64,000 nt of DNA, from contig NZ_CP012154.1 in assembly GCF_001187785.1 (NCBI RefSeq), forward strand, positions 552,501 through 616,500, given 5' to 3'. Positions 19,930 to 28,452 of this stretch are shown piece after piece (the first letter of the stretch is position 1; every line of letters begins with the position of its first letter). The translations under genes were made by a program, and so were the position numbers. The notes beneath the pieces were generated by a model. That model made no database searches. It saw only the letters and a list, made by a program, of their open reading frames with translations, and was not told the DNA's origin. This stretch comes from Wenzhouxiangella marina. Lineage in GTDB: Bacteria; Pseudomonadota; Gammaproteobacteria; Xanthomonadales; Wenzhouxiangellaceae.

Positions 19930-21684
19930 ATGGAAACACAATCGATTTCAGCGTCCGACGAGACCGAACTGCTACCCAGCGTGGGTGATCACCTGGAGGA
20001 CCGGGCCGCCGAGCTGTGCGATCTGATGGTCGAGCAGGGGCGCTTGAAGTCCGAGGACTTGAGCCGAGCCCGCGCCTATCGCGAGCAGCATGGCGGCAAT
20101 CTGCTGACCCTGCTGGTGCGCCTGGGTCTGGTCTCCGAACGCGATCTGGCCCGCGCCCAGTCCGAGCTGATGGGTATCGAGCTGATCAGCGACAAGGACT
20201 ACCCCGAGGACGCGCCGGAGATCGACACCATCTCGCTGCGCTACATGAAGCAGCAGCACCTCGTGCCGATCCGGGTCGACGAGGGCCAGGTCGAGATCGT
20301 GATGGCCGATCCGCAGGACCAGTTCGCGCTCAAGGCTCTCGAGATGGCCACCGGCCGGACCGTGGTGCCCCGGGTGGGTGTCACTTCCGAAATCGACAAC
20401 ACGATCGAGCGCTACTTCGGCGGCGGCAAGAGCGCCATGGGCCAGATCGCCGAGTCCCTGGGCTCGGAAGGCGAGGGCGAGGACGAGGAAGACGTCGAGC
20501 ATCTGCGCGACCTTGCGTCCGAGGCGCCCGTCATTCGCCTGGTCAACCTGATCCTCCAGCGCGCCGTCGAGTCGCGCGCCTCGGACATTCACATCGAACC
20601 CTTCGAGAACCGCCTCAAGGTGCGCTATCGCATCGACGGCGTGCTGCAGGAAGTCGAGGCACCCCCGGCGCGTTCGACCGCGGCCGTCATTTCCCGCGTC
20701 AAGATCATGGCGCGCCTGAACATCGCCGAGCGACGCCTGCCGCAGGACGGTCGCATCATGCACCGGGTCGGCGGCAAGGAGCTCGACCTGCGTGTCTCGA
20801 CCGTGCCGACCGCCCACGGCGAGTCGGTGGTCATGCGTATCCTCGATCGCGAGGCCGTGGTGCTGGACTTCTCGAGCCTGGGCTTCGCGGAGGATTCGCG
20901 CAAGACCTTCATCAAGGCCCTGGAGATGCCGCACGGCATCATCCTGGTCACGGGCCCGACCGGTTCGGGCAAGACGACCACCCTGTACACGGCCCTGAGC
21001 CAGCTCAATACGCCGGAACGCAAGATCATCACCGTGGAAGACCCGATCGAGTACCAGATCGAAGGCATCAACCAGATCCAGGCCAAGGCCTCGATCGGGC
21101 TCGATTTCGCCGGCGCCCTGCGCTCCATCGTCCGCCAGGACCCGGACGTGATCATGATCGGTGAAATGCGTGACCTCGAGACTGCGCGGATCGCCATCCA
21201 GTCCGCCCTGACCGGTCACCTCGTGCTCTCGACCCTGCACACGAATGACGCGGCCGGTGGCATCACGCGAATGCTCGACATGGGCGTGGAGGACTACCTG
21301 CTGACCTCGACGGTCAACGCGATCATGGCCCAGCGCCTGGTCCGCCGCCTCGACGAGGAGACCCGCGAGGCCTACGAAGTGCTGCCCGAAGTGGTCAAGG
21401 AACTCGGCCTGGACAAGCTGACCGATGCCAGCCCCGTGCGCATGTATCACCCGGGTAGCTCCGAGGCCTGCCCGACCGGCTACCGTGGTCGGACCGGCAT
21501 CCACGAGATCCTGATCATCTCCGAGGAGATCCGACGCATGGTCATGAAGCACGCCACCTCGACGGAGATCGAGCGTCAGGCGCGTACCGAAGGCATGCGC
21601 ACGATGTACGAGGACGGCCTGCTGAAAGCGCTGCAGGGTGTCACTTCGGCCGAAGAAGTGCTGCGTGTGACGCAGGAAGCCTGA
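19930..21684 (+). CDS. gspE: Type II secretion ATPase GspE
   Basis: Hexameric cytoplasmic ATPase that powers pseudopilus assembly. 584 aa. An N-terminal GspE-N/MshEN-type domain (GRLKSEDLSRARAYR, ELMGIELIS) precedes the core with Walker A GPTGSGKT at 342-349, the Asp box near VMIGEMRDLETA and the His box near LVLSTLHTNDA. The C-terminal metal subdomain is reduced: the usual two CxxC pairs are absent and a single cysteine remains in SEACPTGYRGRTGIHE. First gene of the eleven-gene secretion run; gspF starts 4 bases after its stop. PilB is a possible alternative name, but the downstream gsp genes decide for GspE. Confidence 0.95.
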   Translation: METQSISASDETELLPSVGDHLEDRAAELCDLMVEQGRLKSEDLSRARAYREQHGGNLLTLLVRLGLVSERDLARAQSELMGIELISDKDYPEDAPEIDTISLRYMKQQHLVPIRVDEGQVEIVMADPQDQFALKALEMATGRTVVPRVGVTSEIDNTIERYFGGGKSAMGQIAESLGSEGEGEDEEDVEHLRDLASEAPVIRLVNLILQRAVESRASDIHIEPFENRLKVRYRIDGVLQEVEAPPARSTAAVISRVKIMARLNIAERRLPQDGRIMHRVGGKELDLRVSTVPTAHGESVVMRILDREAVVLDFSSLGFAEDSRKTFIKALEMPHGIILVTGPTGSGKTTTLYTALSQLNTPERKIITVEDPIEYQIEGINQIQAKASIGLDFAGALRSIVRQDPDVIMIGEMRDLETARIAIQSALTGHLVLSTLHTNDAAGGITRMLDMGVEDYLLTSTVNAIMAQRLVRRLDEETREAYEVLPEVVKELGLDKLTDASPVRMYHPGSSEACPTGYRGRTGIHEILIISEEIRRMVMKHATSTEIERQARTEGMRTMYEDGLLKALQGVTSAEEVLRVTQEA

Positions 21685-21688
21685 GCCG

Positions 21689-22900
21689 ATGCCGCTTTTC
21701 GAATACAAGGCCGTTTCGCCCAGCGGAGAAACCCTGACCGGGGAAATGGAAGCCCCCAGCCCCGAGCTGGTCATCGCCCAGCTCCAGGAGGCCGGCAATA
21801 TCCCGGTCTCGGCGAAGGAAGTGGGCTCGGGTTTTCGCATCGAGACCCTGTTCCGCGGCAAGCGTGGCCTGAGCCAGCGCGAGATCGGCGATCTGACCCA
21901 GCAGCTCTCGACCCTGCTCGGTGCCGGGCTGCCCCTCGATCGTTCCCTGGGCATCCTGATCGATCTGTCGGACAACGATCGCGTCCGCGATCTGGTCCAG
22001 AAGGTCCGCGATCATGTACGAGAAGGCGGCTCCCTGTCCGAAGGCCTGGAAGCTCGCCACGGCGTGTTCTCGCGCTTCTACATCAACATGGTCCGGGCCG
22101 GCGAGATCGGCGGCTCCCTCGACCAGACCCTGGCGCGCATGTCGGAATACCTGGAGCGCGCCAAGGAGCTCAAGGACAGCGTCGTCTCGGCGATGATCTA
22201 TCCGGCCCTGCTGATGGTGATGGCGATCGCCTCGCTGCTGTTGCTGATGGTCTACGTGATTCCCCAGTTCACGCCGATGTTCGAAGACTTCGGCGGTGAG
22301 CTGCCCCTGCTGACCCGGATCGTGGTCGGCGCCGGGGACGTGCTGCAGAACTTCTGGTGGGGGCTGATCGGCCTGACGGTGATCCTGGTCATCTGGTTCC
22401 GCTCGCAAATGGCGCGGCCTGCCTCGCGCCTGGTCTGGGACGGGCGTTTCCTGCGCATGAAGTTCGTCGGTGACATCATCGGCAAGATCGAGACCGCGCG
22501 CCTGAGCCGGACCACCGGCACCCTGCTGGTCAACGGCGTGCCCTTGCTGTCGGCACTTTCGATCGCGAAGAATGTCATGACCAATACGGTGCTGTCGGAG
22601 GACGTGGCCCAGGCGGCCAAGCAGGTCAAGACCGGTGCACCCCTGGCGCGTGCGCTGAGCCAGAACGAGCATTTTCCGCGCCTGGCGCTGCAGATGATCA
22701 ATGTCGGTGAGGAAACCGGCAAGCTCGACGAGATGCTGCTCAAGGTGGCCGACACCTACGACCGCGAAGTCCGCGTCACGATCGATCGCCTGATGTCGAT
22801 GCTGGTGCCGGCGATGACGCTGGGTCTGGCCTTCCTGATCGGCCTGATCGTGATGTCGGTTCTGATGGCGATCCTGAGTATCAACGACATGGTGGGCTGA
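21689..22900 (+). CDS. gspF: Type II secretion inner-membrane platform protein GspF
   Basis: Polytopic platform protein that contacts GspE and GspL during pseudopilus assembly. 403 aa, normal. Two T2SSF domains are visible: residues ~65-190 from LTQQLSTLLGAGLPLDRSL and the second from LSRTTGTLLVNGVPLLSAL. Helices lie at VMAIASLLLLMVYVIPQF and GLIGLTVILVIWF, and at the C-terminus (LGLAFLIGLIVMSVLMAIL). N-terminus MPLFEYKAVSPSG is canonical. Confidence 0.96.
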   Translation: MPLFEYKAVSPSGETLTGEMEAPSPELVIAQLQEAGNIPVSAKEVGSGFRIETLFRGKRGLSQREIGDLTQQLSTLLGAGLPLDRSLGILIDLSDNDRVRDLVQKVRDHVREGGSLSEGLEARHGVFSRFYINMVRAGEIGGSLDQTLARMSEYLERAKELKDSVVSAMIYPALLMVMAIASLLLLMVYVIPQFTPMFEDFGGELPLLTRIVVGAGDVLQNFWWGLIGLTVILVIWFRSQMARPASRLVWDGRFLRMKFVGDIIGKIETARLSRTTGTLLVNGVPLLSALSIAKNVMTNTVLSEDVAQAAKQVKTGAPLARALSQNEHFPRLALQMINVGEETGKLDEMLLKVADTYDREVRVTIDRLMSMLVPAMTLGLAFLIGLIVMSVLMAILSINDMVG

Positions 22901-22958
22901 TCGACCCGATCCAGCCCGATGCAGGTCGAACCGATTCGATGAAACGACTGACTTATTC

Positions 22959-22964
22959 AAGGAG
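22959..22964 (+). promoter_or_regulatory. Ribosome binding site deciding the gspG start
   Basis: AAGGAG 7 bases before ATG 22972 favours this start over ATG 22939, which would add 11 residues, and over ATG 22981. Confidence 0.7.
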
Positions 22965-22971
22965 TGCAAGG

Positions 22972-23385
22972 ATGAGAACGATGAAGACCAGCCAGGGCTT
23001 CTCCCTGATCGAACTGCTGGTGGTGCTGGTGATCCTCGGCATGATCGCCGGTCTGGTGGTGCCGAACATCGTCAGCCGTAGCGAAGACGCCAAGGCGCGG
23101 ACGGCGCAGACCGAAATCCAGCGGCTTGCCATGGCCGTCGACGAATTCTACCTGGACGCCGGCCGCCTCCCCCGCGAGCTGAGCGAACTGGTCAACCGTC
23201 CGGCCAATGCCAGCAACTGGAATGGACCCTATGTCAACCAGTCGAATCTGAACGACCCCTGGGACAACCCCTACAACTATCGCTATCCCGGCCAGCACCG
23301 CACCTACGACATCTTCTCGCACGGCGCCGATGGTTCGCCCGGCGGTGAAGGGGCGGCGGCTGACGTGAACAACTGGGACAACTGA
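22972..23385 (+). CDS. gspG: Major pseudopilin GspG
   Basis: Main subunit of the periplasmic pseudopilus. 137 aa. Short leader cut by prepilin peptidase at G9|F10 (SQGFSLIEL) with the conserved glutamate E14 at mature position 5, then the hydrophobic helix LLVVLVILGMIAGLVVPNI. The C-terminal globular part has DPWDNPYNYRYPG and IFSHGADGSPGGEG, the calcium-binding loop region of GspG. The gene order agrees. No prepilin peptidase (gspO/pilD) lies in the window. Confidence 0.96.
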   Translation: MRTMKTSQGFSLIELLVVLVILGMIAGLVVPNIVSRSEDAKARTAQTEIQRLAMAVDEFYLDAGRLPRELSELVNRPANASNWNGPYVNQSNLNDPWDNPYNYRYPGQHRTYDIFSHGADGSPGGEGAAADVNNWDN

Positions 23386-23396
23386 GCGGAGCCCGG

Positions 23397-23894
23397 ATGC
23401 CCAGCCAGACCATGCGCTTCAGGCCGTCCGGTGCTCCCGGGCTGTCGGACAGAGCGAGCGGATTCAGTCTGCTCGAGCTGATCCTGGTCATGGCCATGGT
23501 CGGCCTGTTGTTCACCGTGGTCACGGTCTCGGTGAGCCGTTCCCTGACCGGCGCGGAAATCCGCGCCGCGGCCAGCGACCTGCTGGCCGGTCTTCGCCAT
23601 ACGCGCGGCCAGGCCATCATCCAGCGCCAGCAGCAGGTCTTCATCGTCGATGCGGAAGCGCGGACCTGGCAGGCAGCCGGTCGTGAGCCGGTCCAGATTC
23701 CCGAAGGCATGGACATCACGATCAATACCGCCCGATCCGAGCTGACCGGCGAGCGTGCCGGCGGCATCCGCTTCTATCCGGACGGCGCCTCGACCGGCGG
23801 CAGCGTCGTGTTGACCGCCGGCGAGCGTGAGTGGCATGTCTCGGTCGGCTGGCTGACCGGGGAAATCGGTATCGAACGGGATCCGCAGGTATGA
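23397..23894 (+). CDS. gspH: Minor pseudopilin GspH
   Basis: 165 aa minor pseudopilin. A 22-residue leader ends at G22|F23 (ASGFSLLEL) with E27 at mature position 5, then a hydrophobic helix (ILVMAMVGLLFTVV) and a beta-rich C-terminal domain ending IGIERDPQV. It sits between gspG and gspI as in other T2SS operons; its stop overlaps the gspI ATG by 4 bases. Confidence 0.93.
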   Translation: MPSQTMRFRPSGAPGLSDRASGFSLLELILVMAMVGLLFTVVTVSVSRSLTGAEIRAAASDLLAGLRHTRGQAIIQRQQQVFIVDAEARTWQAAGREPVQIPEGMDITINTARSELTGERAGGIRFYPDGASTGGSVVLTAGEREWHVSVGWLTGEIGIERDPQV

Positions 23895-24337
23895 GCGCGA
23901 TGCCGACCTTTCATTCGCGCCAGTCCGGCTTTACCCTGATCGAAGTGATGGCGGCCTTTGCCGTCTTCGCGCTGATGTTCGGCGTGGTGCTGCAGGTCCT
24001 GTCGACCTCGATGGGCAACACGCGTCGGGCCGGCGACTACACCCAGGCCGCGCTCTGGGCGCAGTCCAAGCTCGACGTGCTCGGGCTGGAAGAGATGCTC
24101 GAGCCCGGCGAGACCTCCGGTGAGTTCGACGATCGCTACCGCTGGTACCTGCGCGTCGAGGAAGTCATGAGCTTCGACGACACGGGCGTGGATCTGGCCG
24201 AGTTGCCCGTGTCCCTGTACGCGGTCGAACTGGTGGTCGAGTGGGGCGAGAATCCGACCCGCGAAGCCGTGTTCCGCACCTTGCGCAGCGTTGACCTGTA
24301 CTGGCAGGAGCGCCAGCAGCTGGGGCCCATGCCATGA
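23891..24337 (+). CDS. gspI: Minor pseudopilin GspI
   Basis: 148 aa. Prepilin cleavage at G13|F14 (QSGFTLIEV) with E18 in the conserved position, then helix MAAFAVFALMFGVVLQVL. GspI starts the pseudopilus tip with GspJ and GspK. Start taken at the ATGA overlap with gspH. It overlaps gspJ by 4 bases. Confidence 0.94.
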   Translation: MSAMPTFHSRQSGFTLIEVMAAFAVFALMFGVVLQVLSTSMGNTRRAGDYTQAALWAQSKLDVLGLEEMLEPGETSGEFDDRYRWYLRVEEVMSFDDTGVDLAELPVSLYAVELVVEWGENPTREAVFRTLRSVDLYWQERQQLGPMP

Positions 24338-25047
24338 TCCCGGATCGGCAGTCCAGGGGCTTCAGCCTGATCGAGGTGCTGCTGGCCATCACCCTGGTCG
24401 GCATCATCATGGCGCTGGCCTGGGGCGGCTTCCGCGCCAGCATCCGCGCCACCAATTCCGGCGAAGCACTGATCGAGCAGACCAACCAGCTGCGCATCAC
24501 CCATCAGTTCGTCCGCCGCCAGCTCAGCCTGGCCCAGGCCCTGATCATGGAAGAGGGCGAGGAGGATGGCCTGCAGGTTCGCTTCATCGGTGATTCCGAC
24601 TACGTCCGATTCGTCGCGCCCATGCCCGGCTACCTGAGCTATGGCGGGCCCTACATTCAGGAGCTCAGGATCGAGCCGAACGGCGAGACCCGGGCCCTGG
24701 TCTACTACTACGCCATGCTCAACGGCTACGAGGTCGGCGAAATCGAAGCCAGCGAGGGCATCGTACTGATGGACGATGTGGCCGACGGGCAGTTTGCCTT
24801 TCTCGGGGTCGATCCCGAAGACCAGGCGCCCTATTGGGAAGATTTCTGGGAAGACACCGCGACCATGCCGCTGGCCGTTTCCCTGCGCATGGATCTGGAT
24901 CGGGGCAATGGTCTGACCTGGCCCGACCTGACCGCGCCGGTGATGATGGATTCGACCGCTCAGGTCTCGGGTCCCGGCGCGCAGACGCCGACCATTCGCC
25001 GGGCCTCCGATCTGATTCGCAACAACAGCGCTCGCAACCGCCGATGA
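24334..25047 (+). CDS. gspJ: Minor pseudopilin GspJ
   Basis: 237 aa. Prepilin site G9|F10 (SRGFSLIEV) with E14, then helix LLAITLVGIIMALAWGGF. The C-terminal domain is long and acidic, as in GspJ of the tip complex. Start and stop both overlap neighbours by 4 bases. Confidence 0.94.
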   Translation: MIPDRQSRGFSLIEVLLAITLVGIIMALAWGGFRASIRATNSGEALIEQTNQLRITHQFVRRQLSLAQALIMEEGEEDGLQVRFIGDSDYVRFVAPMPGYLSYGGPYIQELRIEPNGETRALVYYYAMLNGYEVGEIEASEGIVLMDDVADGQFAFLGVDPEDQAPYWEDFWEDTATMPLAVSLRMDLDRGNGLTWPDLTAPVMMDSTAQVSGPGAQTPTIRRASDLIRNNSARNRR

Positions 25048-25937
25048 GGACCGGTCGGCAGTCCGCGCGGGGCGTCGCCCTGATCATGGTGCTCTGGATC
25101 TTGGTGCTCCTGACCCTGACCGTGGGCGTCTACTCGGTGCTTGCCCGAACCGAAACCCTCCAGTCCCGATTCCTGTTCGATGTGACCGAGGCACGCTATG
25201 CGGCCGAGGCCGGGCTGCATCGGGCCGTGTTCGAGATGCGCAATCCCGACTACGAGACGCGCTGGGTGCCCGATGGCCGCTCCTACTACATGGAGTTCGG
25301 CAACGCCGTGGTGGAAATGCAGGTCACCGACGAGTCCGGCCGGATCGATCTCAACCGCACGCCCGCCGAGATCATGGCCGAGCTGTTCATCCAGCGCGGG
25401 GTCGAGGAAGAAACGGCCTGGCAGCTGTCGGATGCGATCGAGGACTGGCGTGACCCGGACGATCTGCCTCGGCTCTACGGGGCCGAGATCGACGAATACG
25501 AAGCCGCCGGTTACCCTTACGGGCCGGCCAACCAGGAATTCCAGTCGGTCGACGAGCTGCAGCAGGTGATCGGCGTGAGCTTCGAGCTGTTTCAGCGGCT
25601 CGAGGGCTTTCTGACCGTCCACGGTCGCGGCGGGCAGGTCAATCCGGCCTTCGCGCCGGCCGAGGTGCTGGCGACCATGCCGGACATGGATCTGGAGAGT
25701 GCCCGGCTGTTCGTCGACGAGCGCCATCAGAGCCATCCGGCCGATATGGCGGCGCTGATGCTGCCGAACGGACAGCTGGTGAACTTGCAAGGTGGGGGTG
25801 GTGTCTTTAGCATTCGCTCCCGCGCCACGCTAGACAATGGCGCCTGGACCCAGATCGAAGCCACGGTCAGGGTCGGAACCGATACCCGCGGACGGCCCTT
25901 CCGGATCGTTCGCTGGCGGGAAAATATCGAGGATTGA
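25044..25937 (+). CDS. gspK: Pseudopilus tip protein GspK
   Basis: 297 aa. Prepilin-like N-terminus cut at G10|V11 (ARGVALIMVLWIL). It lacks the position-5 glutamate (M15 there), a regular feature of GspK. Next come the tip-complex segments with EARYAAEAGLHRAVFEM, DESGRIDLNRTPAEI and the helical insert DAIEDWRDPDD. Caps the pseudopilus with GspI/J. Overlaps gspL by 1 base in a TGATG junction. Confidence 0.94.
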   Translation: MRTGRQSARGVALIMVLWILVLLTLTVGVYSVLARTETLQSRFLFDVTEARYAAEAGLHRAVFEMRNPDYETRWVPDGRSYYMEFGNAVVEMQVTDESGRIDLNRTPAEIMAELFIQRGVEEETAWQLSDAIEDWRDPDDLPRLYGAEIDEYEAAGYPYGPANQEFQSVDELQQVIGVSFELFQRLEGFLTVHGRGGQVNPAFAPAEVLATMPDMDLESARLFVDERHQSHPADMAALMLPNGQLVNLQGGGGVFSIRSRATLDNGAWTQIEATVRVGTDTRGRPFRIVRWRENIED

Positions 25938-27100
25938 TGAACTCCAACGCCGTCAACAACGCGCTGGGCCAGATGCAGGCCCGCTACCGATCGAGCCCCT
26001 TGCCGGGCTTCCTGTCCTGGTGGCGGGGTGAGCTGGCGAGCCTGGTGCCGGAGGGGCTGCGCCGCCGCATGGTATCGCCGCGTCCTTCCCTGTGGCTGGT
26101 GCTCGACGAGTCCGGCGACACCTTGAGCGCCTGGCGCGGGGGTGATGCGCCCGAGCGTCTGGATGAATTCCGGGTGGCCGATGATCTGCAGCTGCTTCGC
26201 CAGCGTTGGCACGAAGCCCTCGAGCGCTTCGAGGACGGCGCGCCGGAAATCCGCCTGTGTCTGCCCGAGCGTCTGGTGCTCGAGACCTCGGTCGAGCAAC
26301 CCCTGGCCGTCGAGTCGAACCTCGATGCCGCGCTGGGTTATCAGCTCGACCAGCTCACGCCCTTCCGGGCCGCCGATGTGCTGTTCGACCATCGCATCGT
26401 CGATCGGAACGTTCGCACCGGCCGGCTCAGGATCGATCTGCGCCTGGTGCCGAAGAATCAGATCAATGAATTGCTCGAGCGTCTGGACGTGATCGGGATC
26501 CACCCGCACGCCATCGACACGCTGCCGGATGATCGGGAAGTGCCGCTCTGCGAGGGCTTCAATCTGCTGCCCGAGGCCCAGCGCCCCCGCTATGTCTACA
26601 AGCGGGCCCGTCTGAACTGGGTGCTGGCCGGTGTCGCCGTCCTGGTGCTCGGCCTGGTGATGGCCCAGTCCCTGTACCTTCGCAACCGCACCGTCGACCG
26701 CCTGCAGGCCGAAGTCGCCGCGCTGCGCGCCGAGGCCGAACAGGTGCTGGCCCTGCAGCGCCAGCTCGAGGATTCCCTGCAGGCGGCCAACTTCCTGGCC
26801 GAGCGCCGTCGCCGGCAGCCGGTCGTGATCCAGGTGCTCGACGAGGTCTCGCGGGTGCTGCCCGATGACATGTGGATCAACCAGCTGCAGGTGCGCGGCA
26901 CCGAGCTGACCATGATGGGGCTGGCCGATGGTTCCCAGCGTCTGATCGAGATCATCAACGAATCACCGCTGCTCGACGAGGCCGAGTTCCGCGGCGCGAT
27001 CAACGTCGACCCCGCCACCGGCCAGGAGCGCTTCAACGCCCGGGCCACGATTACCCGCAGGGAGGTGCAGGATGCAGCTGCTTCCGGACCGGGAGAATAA
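25937..27100 (+). CDS. gspL: Type II secretion protein GspL
   Basis: 387 aa assembly-platform protein that ties GspE to GspM. A cytoplasmic part (residues ~1-225) has the weak actin-like fold features of XpsL/PilM-type proteins, with one membrane helix at about 228-248 and a periplasmic part with a short coiled coil and PilN/ferredoxin-like region (QVRGTELTMMGLADGS). ATG 25937 is used rather than TTG 25934. It overlaps gspM by 29 bases. Call is helped strongly by position. Confidence 0.9.
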   Translation: MNSNAVNNALGQMQARYRSSPLPGFLSWWRGELASLVPEGLRRRMVSPRPSLWLVLDESGDTLSAWRGGDAPERLDEFRVADDLQLLRQRWHEALERFEDGAPEIRLCLPERLVLETSVEQPLAVESNLDAALGYQLDQLTPFRAADVLFDHRIVDRNVRTGRLRIDLRLVPKNQINELLERLDVIGIHPHAIDTLPDDREVPLCEGFNLLPEAQRPRYVYKRARLNWVLAGVAVLVLGLVMAQSLYLRNRTVDRLQAEVAALRAEAEQVLALQRQLEDSLQAANFLAERRRRQPVVIQVLDEVSRVLPDDMWINQLQVRGTELTMMGLADGSQRLIEIINESPLLDEAEFRGAINVDPATGQERFNARATITRREVQDAAASGPGE

Positions 27101-27680
27101 CAAGCCGCTGGCGGTCGGGCTGCTGCTGATCGCCGCCATGCTGGTTTACCTCGGTGGCTTCCACTGGTTCGTGGATCGTCACCTGACGCTGGCCGATGAC
27201 ATCGAGCGCCTGGAAACCCAGGTCGGACGATTCAAGGCCGCCGTGGCCCGGCGCCCGGCCCTGGAGGAGCGCCTGTCGGAGCTGCGCAGCGAGCGCCTGG
27301 ACAACGCCCTGTTCCTGCGCCAGTCCAACTTCAATACGGCCGCGGCGGCACTGGTCCGCCTGCTCCGCGACGCCATCGACGAGCAGGCCGAGGACACGGA
27401 GCTGTGCACGGTCACGGCGACGCAGAATCGCCCGGATGCGGAACCCGACCGCTTCGAGCAGGTCACGGTCAATGTGCGGATGAATTGCCCCTTGCCCGAT
27501 CTGGTGCGAATTCTCTATTCCCTGGAAGACAATGTGCCGCTGATCTTCGTCGACAATCTGCTGATCAACCAGCGCATGGCGGCCGATCGCCGTGGCCGTC
27601 GGGTCGGCGTCGATGCCTACGGGCAGCTCGATGTCCGCTTCGATATGTACGGCTTCCTGGCCGGGCAGGTGGAGCGCTGA
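27072..27680 (+). CDS. gspM: Type II secretion protein GspM
   Basis: 202 aa bitopic protein. Short cytoplasmic N-terminus, one helix (LAVGLLLIAAMLVYLGGF), a ~60-residue coiled coil, then a periplasmic ferredoxin-like domain with two cysteines (ELCTVTAT, MNCPLP). GspM partners GspL and is the least conserved platform protein, so assignment rests on size, topology and position. The gene starts inside gspL. Confidence 0.88.
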   Translation: MQLLPDRENNKPLAVGLLLIAAMLVYLGGFHWFVDRHLTLADDIERLETQVGRFKAAVARRPALEERLSELRSERLDNALFLRQSNFNTAAAALVRLLRDAIDEQAEDTELCTVTATQNRPDAEPDRFEQVTVNVRMNCPLPDLVRILYSLEDNVPLIFVDNLLINQRMAADRRGRRVGVDAYGQLDVRFDMYGFLAGQVER

Positions 27681-27681
27681 T

Positions 27682-28452
27682 ATGTCTGGACTGCTGGATA
27701 CTCGACACAATCTGCTGACCGTGCTCCTGGTCGCCGCGATCGGCGTGCTGGGCCTCGGCCTGCTGGCCCAGTTCGCCATGATGGGCCGGCCGGACGTCGA
27801 CGCCATTGCGCCCTCCGGTTCGACGGAAGTCTCCGAGGCCGAGGTGGACGTACCCGAAACGGGCCTGGCCAGGATCGACGACTACGGTTCGATCACGGCC
27901 CGCCCGGTGTTCTTCTCCGATCGGCGTCTGCCGGTGATCGAGATGCCGGACGAAGAGGCGCTGGCCGAGCAGGAAGAGTTCATCGATGAGGAAGAGCCGA
28001 TCAACGAGCTCAAGGCGGCCGTGGCCGGGATCATCATCACGCCCGAACTCCGACTGGCCATGGTCCGCGACGAGACCAGCAACGAAACCCTGGTGCTTCG
28101 TGAAGGCATGAGTCTGGAGGGCGAACAGGCGGCCTGGAGGCTGGATTCGATCGAGCAACGACAGGTCAACTTCGTCTCCGTCGATGGCCGGGAATCCCTG
28201 CTCGAATTGGCGGTCAATACCTCCAGCCTGGCCGCGGGAAGTTCAGGGCGCCAGCCGACGAACTATCGGGAGCCCGAAGAGGGCGAAGAGGGCGATCGTC
28301 GTGTGCCGACACCGCCCGATTCCAGCCAGGTGTCCGATGCGCGGGCCCGGGCCGAGGAAGTACGCCGGCGAGTGGCCGAGCGTCGCGCCGAATTGCGGGC
28401 CGAAGCCGAACGCCGAGCCCAGTTGCAGCAACAAAACGAACGAGATAATTGA
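27682..28452 (+). CDS. gspN: Type II secretion protein GspN/XpsN (GspC-like)
   Basis: 256 aa. One N-terminal helix (NLLTVLLVAAIGVLGLGLLA), an acidic linker, then a homology-region-like domain (AVAGIIITPELRLAMVRD ... LVLREGMSLEGEQAAW) of the type found in GspC. The C-terminal ~55 residues are a highly charged R/E/A helix. In Xanthomonas the same position holds XpsN, which takes over the GspC role of linking platform to secretin. The frame is open upstream, but ATG 27682, one base after gspM, gives the membrane anchor at the right place. Confidence 0.85.
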   Translation: MSGLLDTRHNLLTVLLVAAIGVLGLGLLAQFAMMGRPDVDAIAPSGSTEVSEAEVDVPETGLARIDDYGSITARPVFFSDRRLPVIEMPDEEALAEQEEFIDEEEPINELKAAVAGIIITPELRLAMVRDETSNETLVLREGMSLEGEQAAWRLDSIEQRQVNFVSVDGRESLLELAVNTSSLAAGSSGRQPTNYREPEEGEEGDRRVPTPPDSSQVSDARARAEEVRRRVAERRAELRAEAERRAQLQQQNERDN

